Source: Actinomycetes bacterium (GTDB lineage: Bacteria; Actinomycetota; Thermoleophilia; Solirubrobacterales; 70-9). From it: a DNA stretch of 12,422 nt. The DNA is taken from NCBI GenBank assembly GCA_023434465.1, contig JAEYSQ010000039.1:1-12422 (forward strand), given 5' to 3'. Of this stretch, positions 7,375-12,422 are shown in pieces. Under the pieces are notes generated by a model that did not search any database, was not told where the DNA came from, and worked only from the letters and a program-made list of their open reading frames with translations. Positions within the stretch are counted from its first letter, which is position 1. The number at the start of each line of letters is the position of its first letter. The translations under genes and the position numbers were made by a program.

Positions 7375-7396
7375 GGTCCGTCCAGCATAGGGGCGC

Positions 7397-8296
7397 TCAG
7401 GCCAGCGCCGCCTCGACCGCGTCGGCGAAAAGCTCCGGTCCGGGGACCTCGAGATCGGTGGCCAGTTCGAGGTAGAGGCTCGGCTCGGTGGCTTCGACTT
7501 CCATCAACACGGCTTCGCCGGCGGGCGAGGAGACCATGTCTATCCGCGCGTAGAGCGGCACGCTGCCGAACCGCCGGGCCAGCCAGGCAACCGTCTCTGC
7601 TCCCAGCTCCAGCTCGCTTTCAGACGCTTCGGTTATCGACATCAGATCGTCGTCGAACATGCGGGCGGCGACCGTCGTGCCGGGCTTTATCGGGGCGACT
7701 CCCGACTCGGGGAGGAACGCTTTCTTCCTGAGGGCATACGCGAAACGGCCTCCGAAGAAGATCACCGCCGTTTCTCCCCGCTCGTCGATCCAGGGGATGT
7801 ACGGCTGGATCATTCCGATCTCGTCCTGCTCCCCGAGTCTGTCGAGCAGGGCGACGCCCTCACCGCGGGTTTCTTCATCGAAGACTCCGGTGTCCCGGGC
7901 ACCCGCGCCGGATACCGGTTTGATCACCACGCGACCACCGAAGTCGGGCACCGGACCGCCCGGGGGCACGAGCACGGTGGGTGGCACCGGCAAACCGGCT
8001 CCGTCGAGCTCGGCCAGGTAGCGCTTGTCGGTATTCCACCTGATCAGGGCCGGCACGTTGCGAAGCTTTTTAGGCCCGATCCGTTCGGTCCAGGTGAGGA
8101 ATTCGTCGAGCCGGTCCCCGTAATCCCAGGTCGAACGGATCACAACCAGGTCGAAGGAATCCCAATCGGCGGACCGGTCATCCCAGACGACGAACTCAAC
8201 TTCAATCCCGCGGGACTCGAGGACGCGGGCCGATAGCCGGTCGTCCTCCCAGCCTTCCATCCGCGGCTCGCAAGTGGCGTACGCGACCCGGCTCAA
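7397..8296 (-). CDS. ATP-grasp ligase of unknown substrate
   Basis: A 299-residue protein with an ATP-grasp fold. Residues 1-110 form a preATP-grasp domain with VVIRSTWDYG (51-60) and a RWNTDKRYL motif (86-94). The ATP-binding part shows VVIKP (K126), a flexible glycine loop SGAGARDTG (129-137), an ERGE acid cluster (172-175), and ARID plus MEVEATEPSLYL (R251, D253, E266, E268) for Mg-ATP. These enzymes join a carboxylate, activated as acylphosphate, to an amine or thiol. The STWDY and RWNTDK motifs resemble the group containing DcsG of D-cycloserine biosynthesis and many uncharacterised proteins annotated as glutathione-synthetase-like; this is recalled similarity, not a search. The TTG start overlaps the rsmI stop in TTGA; starting at Met13 would delete the conserved first strand. 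Confidence 0.8.
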   Translation of the reverse strand: MSRVAYATCEPRMEGWEDDRLSARVLESRGIEVEFVVWDDRSADWDSFDLVVIRSTWDYGDRLDEFLTWTERIGPKKLRNVPALIRWNTDKRYLAELDGAGLPVPPTVLVPPGGPVPDFGGRVVIKPVSGAGARDTGVFDEETRGEGVALLDRLGEQDEIGMIQPYIPWIDERGETAVIFFGGRFAYALRKKAFLPESGVAPIKPGTTVAARMFDDDLMSITEASESELELGAETVAWLARRFGSVPLYARIDMVSSPAGEAVLMEVEATEPSLYLELATDLEVPGPELFADAVEAALA

Positions 8297-9120
8297 CGTC
8301 GGGGTTCCCGGCCGGTCAGAGCCTTGTAAAGGTCGTTGGCCCTGGTTCCGGTGAGTGAGGCGACCACCGTCGCCGCGGCCCGCGGCCGTGCCCCGGACTT
8401 GACCAGACGCTTCAGCGCCTCGACCGCGAAAGCGATGTCCTGGCCGTGTTCGGCGGCCGCGGCAGGCGCGATGACCAGGACGATTTCGCCCTTCACCTCG
8501 CCCTTGAAGCGGAGCGAAAGCTCGTTCAGCGTGCCGCGGCTCACTTCCTCGTGCATCTTGGTCATTTCCCGGCAGACTGCCGCCTGGCGGTCAGGAGCCA
8601 GCTCGGCGAGAGCGGCCAGCGAGTTGGAGATCCGGCGGGGAGATTCGAAGGCGATCACGGTCTCGGCCGAGTTCAGGACCCGCTCCATCTCCCCCGCCCG
8701 CTTCGGCAGGAAACCTTCGAAGCGCCAACGGTCGGTCGGCAGGCCGGAAGCGACCAGCGCGACCGGGATCACCGACGGCCCCGGCAGGACCTCGACTTCC
8801 ACGCCGCGGTCGATGCAGGCCCGGATCAATCGGTAGCCAGGGTCGGAGACGGCCGGCATGCCGGCGTCGGAAACGAGGGCGATCCTGTCCCCCCGTTCGA
8901 GCCGTTTGACCAGCTCGACGGCCCGCGATGCTTCGTTGCCCTCGTGGTTGGAAACCAGCCGGGGTTTGGGTCGGATCTCGAGTTTCTCGAGCAGGCGGCC
9001 AGTACGGCGGGTGTCCTCGCAGGCAACGTAGTCGGCCATCACGAGCGCGTCGCGGACCCGCTTGCTCACGTCATCCATGTTGCCGATCGGGGTCGGGCAG
9101 ACAGTCAGGCGTCCTGGCAT
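8293..9120 (-). CDS. rsmI: 16S rRNA 2'-O-ribose C1402 methyltransferase
   Basis: RsmI methylates the ribose of C1402 in the decoding centre of 16S rRNA with S-adenosylmethionine. The 275-residue tetrapyrrole-methylase-fold protein contains TPIGN (10-14), CEDTR (34-38), the long LVSDAGMPAVSDPG stretch (82-95), PGPS (113-116), ESPRR (159-163) and a REMTKMHEE motif (184-192, usually RELTKxHEE). A C-terminal helical extension rich in Ala and Arg (about 228-275) is present, as in full-length members. The ATG shares one base with the stop of the upstream kinase gene (TGATG), and its own stop overlaps the TTG of the ATP-grasp gene, so the three are probably translated in series. In mycobacteria rsmI lies a few genes from the metG-tatD-rsmA-ispE block, which supports the assignment. 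Confidence 0.95.
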   Translation of the reverse strand: MPGRLTVCPTPIGNMDDVSKRVRDALVMADYVACEDTRRTGRLLEKLEIRPKPRLVSNHEGNEASRAVELVKRLERGDRIALVSDAGMPAVSDPGYRLIRACIDRGVEVEVLPGPSVIPVALVASGLPTDRWRFEGFLPKRAGEMERVLNSAETVIAFESPRRISNSLAALAELAPDRQAAVCREMTKMHEEVSRGTLNELSLRFKGEVKGEIVLVIAPAAAAEHGQDIAFAVEALKRLVKSGARPRAAATVVASLTGTRANDLYKALTGREPRR

Positions 9121-10076
9121 CAGGCGGACCCGGCTTCCATTTGGCCGTAGGCGGCGGCACCGATCATGCCGGCCGCCGGCCCCATTTCGGCCGCGACGAC
9201 GCGGGTCCGGTTCATCGGCTTGAGCGCAAACCGCTCGAGTTCGCGACGGGCCGGGGCGATCAGAAGCTCGCCGAACGCAATCGCTCCCCCTCCGAGCACG
9301 ATCACCTCGGGTTGAAAGATGTTGGCGAACGAAACCAGAGCCTGGCCCAGATAATGGCCGGCCTGGTCGATCGCGCCGATCGCCGCTTCATCTCCCTGCG
9401 CGGCGGCCTCGTTGACCGCTTTCGCGTCAATCTTCTGCCCCGCAGCAAGACGCTGGCCGAGCAGCGAGTCCGGATTCCGTTCGGCGGCCTCTTGTCCGTG
9501 ACGGCCGATCGCGGTGCCGGAGGCCATCGCCTCGACACAGCCGCGGTTCGGGCAATTGCCCTGACAGGGGTGGCCGTCGATCTCGACCACCATGTGGCCG
9601 AGTTCCGCTCCGGCACCGGTGGAGCCCCGGTAGATCTCGCCACCGGCCCAGATGCCGCCACCGATTCCGGTGCCGATAGTCAGCAGCAGCGCGTGATCGG
9701 CCCCCCGGGCGGCTCCGTAGAGAGCTTCGGCCAGCATCGCCAGGTTGCCGTCGTTGTCGATCGCCACCGGCAGTCCCACCTGTTCGGAGAGCATCTCGCC
9801 GATCGGGAGGTCTTCCAAATCGAGATTGACGGTGCTGATCGCATGCCCGGTCTCGTGATCGAGGGTGGCGGGTATTCCGACCCCGACCGAGCCCGAGGCG
9901 GGCCGGGCCTCGCGGGCCTTGTTGATCTGCTCCGCGAGCAGGTTCACGACCCTTTCCTGCGAATAACCTTTCGAAGGTACCTCTTCTTTCCACAGGGTTT
10001 CCGGCCGCCCATCGACCACGCCGACGGCAAGCTTTGTCCCACCAAGGTCAGCTCCGATCGATTCAACTTCTGCCAT
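9120..10076 (-). CDS. ROK-family sugar kinase, probable glucokinase
   Basis: A 318-residue ROK protein. It has the N-terminal phosphate loop DLGGTK (10-15), a substrate-binding segment GVGIPA (65-70), the catalytic DND (107-109, base D109), the second phosphate motif GTGIGGG (135-141), ELGH (158-161) and a zinc cluster C171, C175, C180 with H161. The cluster reads CQGNCPNRGC, three and four residues between cysteines, longer than the textbook CxCGxxGC. No N-terminal helix-turn-helix is present, so this is the kinase type and not a NagC/XylR repressor. Glucose is the likeliest substrate, with N-acetylmannosamine or fructose less likely; specificity cannot be fixed by eye. It is the first gene of the minus-strand run, 22 bp from the divergent LCP gene. 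Confidence 0.88.
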   Translation of the reverse strand: MAEVESIGADLGGTKLAVGVVDGRPETLWKEEVPSKGYSQERVVNLLAEQINKAREARPASGSVGVGIPATLDHETGHAISTVNLDLEDLPIGEMLSEQVGLPVAIDNDGNLAMLAEALYGAARGADHALLLTIGTGIGGGIWAGGEIYRGSTGAGAELGHMVVEIDGHPCQGNCPNRGCVEAMASGTAIGRHGQEAAERNPDSLLGQRLAAGQKIDAKAVNEAAAQGDEAAIGAIDQAGHYLGQALVSFANIFQPEVIVLGGGAIAFGELLIAPARRELERFALKPMNRTRVVAAEMGPAAGMIGAAAYGQMEAGSA

Positions 10077-10098
10077 CAGCCACCATTTCTAACTCTTC
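10077..10098. promoter_or_regulatory. 22-bp divergent gap, presumed back-to-back promoter region
   Basis: This gap separates the first codons of the minus-strand ROK gene and the plus-strand LCP gene, so start signals for the eleven-gene run and for LCP must lie here and in the adjoining coding sequence. On the minus strand TAGAAA (complement of 10086-10091) is a weak -10 candidate, about 10 bp before the ROK ATG, with a poor -35 (TTACCT, 18 bp upstream). On the plus strand TCTAAC (10088-10093) is a weak -10 candidate 5 bp before the LCP ATG. No ribosome binding site precedes LCP; only GGTGG precedes ROK. These matches are speculative. Confidence 0.3.
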
Positions 10099-11394
10099 AT
10101 GCCTTCCTCAGGTAACAGGCCCGATCCGGACCGGCCCGATTACAACGTCTATCGCTCGCGTCGGGGCCTATTCTCGCGCTTCCGCAAGCCCGATCTCGAA
10201 TCCCTGAGCGGAAAAGAGAAGCGGGCGGGGGATCGCCAGAGAGCGGCCAGGTCCGACCGGCAGGAACTACCCTACGAAGTCCACCGCTCCGGCTCCGGCC
10301 GGGGTGGCGACCGGTTCCGATCTTCCGGCTCCGGCGGACGCTTCGGTCGGGGCTCCCGGGGAACCCGCAGCGCTGGGGGTCGCGGCGGCCGTCGCTGGAT
10401 CAAATGGGTCCTTTTCGCCGTGTTCGGCTGGCTGATAATCAGCTTTCTCGCCTTCGGCATATCCGCCCAGATCCAGTCGATGAAACTTTCCGGCGAAGCC
10501 AAGAACGCGCTCGGTGGCAGCCCGTGGATGCTGACCAGCCCCCAGAACATCCTGATCATCGGGACCGATTCCCGGCCTCCGGACACGCTGGAGCCCGGGG
10601 CGGCCCAGGAGGAGCGCTGCTACGAGCAGCAGGCCAAGGGCGAAGCGCCCCACGACGGTTGCGCCGGTGCCCGGGCCGACACGCTGATGGTGGTGCGGGC
10701 CGGAGGCGCCAAGTTCAAGAAGCTCGGCATCCCCCGCGACAGCTTCGCGGCCATCCCCGGTCAGGATTCACAGAAGATCAACGCCGCCTACGCTTTCGGC
10801 GGGGCCGCGCTCCAGGTCCAGACGGTCGAAGATTTCCTCGGCATCGGGATCGATCACGTCGTGATCCTCAACTTCACCGGCTTCGAGGACTTCATCGACG
10901 CGATCGGCGGGGTCAAGGTGGACGTGCCGACCCGTCTTTGCGCCGACATCTCCGGCGGCAAGGCCAACGGCGGCTGGTCGATCGATCTCAAACAGGGCAG
11001 CAACACCCTCGACGGAGAGACCGCCCTGGCCTACGCCCGGACCCGCAAACCCAGTCCTTGCCCGGGCAATGAGCCGAGCGCCTTCACCGAGGGCTATGAC
11101 GACCTCGACCGGGCGGCCGCCCAGCAGTTGGTCATGAACGGGATCAAGCAGCGCCTCACCGATCCCCTCCGCCTGCCCTACAACTTCATCAAGGGCCCGA
11201 TCATCGGCTGGACGGCCCCCAAGGCCTTCGTCTCCGACATGGGCTTCTTCTCCCTCCCCCAGCTCGCACTTTCGACCGTATTCGCCGGTTCCTCAAAACC
11301 CGATGTCCTGATCCCGTCGGGCAACGGCCCGGGCGGCTCCCTGGAGATCCCGGAGTCGGAGCGCCAGCGCGCCGCCTCCGAACTGGAGAGTTAG
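10099..11394 (+). CDS. LCP-family (LytR-CpsA-Psr) glycopolymer transferase
   Basis: LCP proteins transfer phosphate-linked glycopolymers from a polyprenyl carrier to peptidoglycan outside the membrane. The 431-residue protein has a long cytoplasmic tail (1-100), Arg/Gly/Ser-rich at 63-99, one membrane helix (about 102-124) and the extracytoplasmic LCP domain (about 148-355). Key motifs are NILIIGTDSRP (150-160), ADTLMVV (193-199), LGIPRDS (209-215), KINAAYAFGG (226-235), AYARTRK (311-317) and DDLDRAAAQQ (334-343), covering the acidic metal ligands and pyrophosphate-binding arginines. Four extracytoplasmic cysteines (174, 188, 281, 321) could form two disulfides; the first pair sits in an insertion after the first motif. 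No C-terminal LytR_C domain is present. The ATG has no ribosome binding site. The exact polymer is unknown. Confidence 0.93.
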   Translation: MPSSGNRPDPDRPDYNVYRSRRGLFSRFRKPDLESLSGKEKRAGDRQRAARSDRQELPYEVHRSGSGRGGDRFRSSGSGGRFGRGSRGTRSAGGRGGRRWIKWVLFAVFGWLIISFLAFGISAQIQSMKLSGEAKNALGGSPWMLTSPQNILIIGTDSRPPDTLEPGAAQEERCYEQQAKGEAPHDGCAGARADTLMVVRAGGAKFKKLGIPRDSFAAIPGQDSQKINAAYAFGGAALQVQTVEDFLGIGIDHVVILNFTGFEDFIDAIGGVKVDVPTRLCADISGGKANGGWSIDLKQGSNTLDGETALAYARTRKPSPCPGNEPSAFTEGYDDLDRAAAQQLVMNGIKQRLTDPLRLPYNFIKGPIIGWTAPKAFVSDMGFFSLPQLALSTVFAGSSKPDVLIPSGNGPGGSLEIPESERQRAASELES

Positions 11395-11412
11395 TGGTTC
11401 GGTCTCGGTGAC

Positions 11413-11751
11413 TCAGTCAGAGCTCGATGAGCTTTTCGAGCCGGAATCGCTGGCGCTCGAAGGGCTGGACGAGCCGGAATCGGTGCTCGACGAGGAAGAG
11501 CCTGAATCCGACGAGTCCGAAGAGCCCGAATCCTTCGTGCTCGATTCCGCCGCCGCCTTGGCCTTGTTGCCCTTGCGGGTTCCGTAATCGGTGTTGTGGA
11601 AACCAGAGCCCTTGAAGTGGATGGCCGGCGAATGAAGCACCTTGCGGACCGGGGCGCCGCATTCGACGCACTCGGTCAGGGCGTCTTCCGACATCGACTG
11701 CATGACTTCGAAGAGGTGACCGTTTTCACAGCGGTATTCGTAGATCGGCAT
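11413..11751 (-). CDS. FmdB-type zinc-ribbon protein with Ser-rich tail
   Basis: A 112-residue protein. Residues 1-57 are the FmdB/CxxC_CxxC_SSSS regulatory-type zinc ribbon, opening with MPIYEYRC and ending with HFKGSGFHNTDYG. The second knuckle is normal (C28-x2-C31). The first is altered: C8 is followed by ENGH, so the usual C11 is Gly and H12 may replace it. Residues about 68-112 are a low-complexity Ser/Asp/Gly tail. The ATG at 11751 is chosen because family members start at MPIYEY; an upstream ATG at 11808 would only add an Arg-rich stretch of the promoter region. The founding FmdB was proposed as a regulator of an amidase/formamidase operon, but function is unproven for most members. 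It converges with LCP, 18 bp apart. Confidence 0.85.
   Translation of the reverse strand: MPIYEYRCENGHLFEVMQSMSEDALTECVECGAPVRKVLHSPAIHFKGSGFHNTDYGTRKGNKAKAAAESSTKDSGSSDSSDSGSSSSSTDSGSSSPSSASDSGSKSSSSSD
11437..11532 (-). repeat. Degenerate DSGS repeats in the FmdB-type protein tail
   Basis: DSGS occurs four times, at residues 74, 82, 91 and 102, separated by Ser-rich spacers. On the plus strand this appears as four copies of GAGCCNGAATC with varied third positions. It is a protein-level low-complexity repeat, disordered and potentially variable in length by slippage, not a separate genetic element. Confidence 0.6.
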
Positions 11752-11761
11752 AGCGCGGCTG

Positions 11762-11767
11762 ATTATC
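11762..11767 (-). promoter_or_regulatory. Candidate extended -10 element for the FmdB-type gene
   Basis: Read on the minus strand this is GATAAT, preceded by TGC, giving TGnGATAAT, which matches the extended -10 consensus at all but one position. It ends 10 bp before the ATG at 11751, so a start point about 7 bp downstream would leave a 5' leader of only a few bases. The -35 match is weak (GGGACG, 18 bp upstream). No Shine-Dalgarno sequence is present. It is a motif match only. Confidence 0.35.
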
Positions 11768-11793
11768 GCAGCGCGCCGCCGTTTCCGTCCCGA

Positions 11794-11799
11794 TACCGT
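11794..11799 (+). promoter_or_regulatory. Candidate -10 element for leaderless glyQS transcript
   Basis: TACCGT fits the actinobacterial TANNNT -10 pattern and ends 7 bp before the ATG at 11807, the spacing expected if transcription starts on the A of the start codon. The intervening bases TCGCCCC contain no ribosome binding site, which agrees with leaderless initiation. I see no convincing -35. Confidence 0.38.
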
Positions 11800-11806
11800 T
11801 CGCCCC

Positions 11807-12422
11807 ATGAGCGACTACGCCACCGACAAGAACACCGAAGTGACCATGGAAGAGATCGTTGCCCTCGCCAAGCGGCGCGGCTTCGTCTTCCCGTCTTCGG
11901 AGATCTACGGCGGCCTCGGTTCGACCTACGACAACGGGCACTACGGCGTGCTGCTCAACAACAACGTCAAGAACGAGTGGTGGAAGGCGATGCTGGTCGA
12001 GCGCGACGACATCGTCGCCCTCGACTCGGCGATTCTCCAGCACCCCAAGGTCTGGGAAGCCTCCGGACACCTAGCCGGCTTCACCGACCCTCTGGTGCAG
12101 TGCCTTGGTGACTGCAAGCGACGCTGGCGCGAGGATCACCTCCGCGAGGCGAACGTCGAAAAGGGCGGCAACTACGACGACCCGATCGTCTGCCCCGAAT
12201 GCGGCGGCGAACTTTCCCCGCCCCGGAACTTCAACCTGATGTTCGAGACCCACATGGGTCCGGTCGCCGATGACGGCAACTCGGTCTACCTGCGGCCCGA
12301 AACCGCACAGGGCATCTTCATCAACTTCAAGAACGTCCTCAACTTCGCCCGCAAGAAGCCGCCGTTCGGTATCGCCCAGGTCGGCAAGTCCTTCCGTAAC
12401 GAGATCACCCCCGGCAACTTCA
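11807..12422 (+). CDS. glyQS: Glycyl-tRNA synthetase, single-chain dimeric type, 3' end outside window
   Basis: This class II synthetase charges tRNA-Gly. The first 205 codons are visible and the frame is open to the window edge, so the anticodon-binding domain is missing. The features are those of the alpha2 (eukaryote/actinobacterial/Thermus) type, not the alpha2-beta2 GlyQ/GlyS type: LAKRRGFVFPSSEIYGG (20-36), VWEASGH (82-88), NFNLMF (141-146), YLRPETAQGIF (161-171) and the motif 2 loop GKSFRNEITPGNF (193-205). Cysteines 99, 103, 129 and 132 (CLGDC and CPEC) in the insertion between these motifs probably bind zinc. The ATG fits the family N-terminus. It diverges from the FmdB-type gene with a 55-bp gap. 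Confidence 0.95.
   Translation, partial: MSDYATDKNTEVTMEEIVALAKRRGFVFPSSEIYGGLGSTYDNGHYGVLLNNNVKNEWWKAMLVERDDIVALDSAILQHPKVWEASGHLAGFTDPLVQCLGDCKRRWREDHLREANVEKGGNYDDPIVCPECGGELSPPRNFNLMFETHMGPVADDGNSVYLRPETAQGIFINFKNVLNFARKKPPFGIAQVGKSFRNEITPGNF

Noticed and set aside
6517..7731. A 404-codon open frame on the plus strand, antisense to metG and part of the ATP-grasp gene.
   Set aside because: metG has intact catalytic and zinc motifs on the other strand. The plus frame shows no recognisable domain and is the usual long shadow produced by GC-rich codon bias.
8928..10115. A 395-codon plus-strand open frame across rsmI and the ROK kinase gene.
   Set aside because: It covers two clearly real minus-strand genes, runs through the divergent junction into the LCP start in another frame, and has no family features.
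10118..10140. A direct repeat of GGCCCGAT spaced 15 bp near the LCP start, as a regulator site.
   Set aside because: It falls in codons for the Asp/Pro/Arg-rich start of LCP and is explained by amino-acid composition in GC-rich DNA.
11409..11419. The palindrome TGACTCAGTCA between the converging LCP and FmdB-type genes as an operator or terminator.
   Set aside because: A one-base centre cannot form a hairpin, there is no T tract, and it lies at the 3' ends of both genes, where an operator is unlikely.
11403..11587. A plus-strand acidic frame with repeated EPES, as a possible extension of LCP or a separate peptide.
   Set aside because: LCP ends in a clear stop at 11392-11394, and the pattern is only the complement of the DSGS repeat of the minus-strand gene.
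11752..11808. A longer FmdB-type protein from an ATG at 11808.
   Set aside because: Family members begin at MPIYEY, and the extension would occupy the whole divergent promoter region with an Arg-rich stretch.
1..12422. tRNA, rRNA, riboswitch, CRISPR array, insertion sequence or phage genes.
   Set aside because: Non-coding space is limited to 1-131 and gaps of at most 55 bp; no cloverleaf, array, transposase or integrase was seen.

Overview
The window is GC-rich (low to mid 60s percent by eye, not computed), almost fully coding, and carries only chromosomal housekeeping-type genes. The gene set and the order rsmI, metG, tatD, rsmA, ispE point to the phylum Actinomycetota. A deep-branching class such as Thermoleophilia (Solirubrobacterales) is my best guess, from protein style: a single-chain glycyl-tRNA synthetase, a Thermus-type one-zinc methionyl-tRNA synthetase, small basic secreted proteins with a CxxxC pair, and an LCP protein with an Arg/Gly-rich cytoplasmic tail. 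I see no mobile element, phage gene, CRISPR array, tRNA or rRNA.

Layout. Positions 1-131 are non-coding and hold an 11-bp inverted repeat (36-46 with 70-80). Positions 132-10076 form one minus-strand run of eleven genes with gaps of at most 22 bp and several overlaps. In transcription order they are: ROK-family sugar kinase, rsmI, an ATP-grasp ligase of unknown substrate, metG, a small basic secreted protein, a TatD-family nuclease, rsmA (ksgA), ispE, a DedA-PAP2 fusion membrane protein, an 82-residue two-helix membrane protein, and a PucR/CdaR-type regulator. A 22-bp divergent gap then leads to a plus-strand LCP glycopolymer transferase (10099-11394). It converges on a minus-strand FmdB-type zinc-ribbon protein (11413-11751). 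A 55-bp divergent gap separates that from glyQS (11807 onward), which runs off the right edge.

How the genes fit together. The run mixes translation (RsmI and RsmA modify 16S rRNA; MetG and GlyQS charge tRNA), isoprenoid precursor synthesis (IspE) and envelope lipid-carrier handling. The DedA-PAP2 protein directly after ispE is the most suggestive part. PAP2 enzymes can dephosphorylate undecaprenyl diphosphate and some DedA proteins flip undecaprenyl phosphate, so one polypeptide could carry out two consecutive recycling steps of a lipid whose precursor pathway includes the neighbouring gene product. LCP proteins use the same carrier. This linkage is inference. Compared with the familiar actinobacterial order (metG, tatD, rpfB, rsmA, ispE), the rpfB position is closed here by a 7-bp tatD/rsmA overlap, while an unrelated small secreted protein sits between metG and tatD. 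Three of the eleven genes start with TTG, and the genes at the two divergent junctions lack good ribosome binding sites, which suggests leaderless or near-leaderless transcripts.
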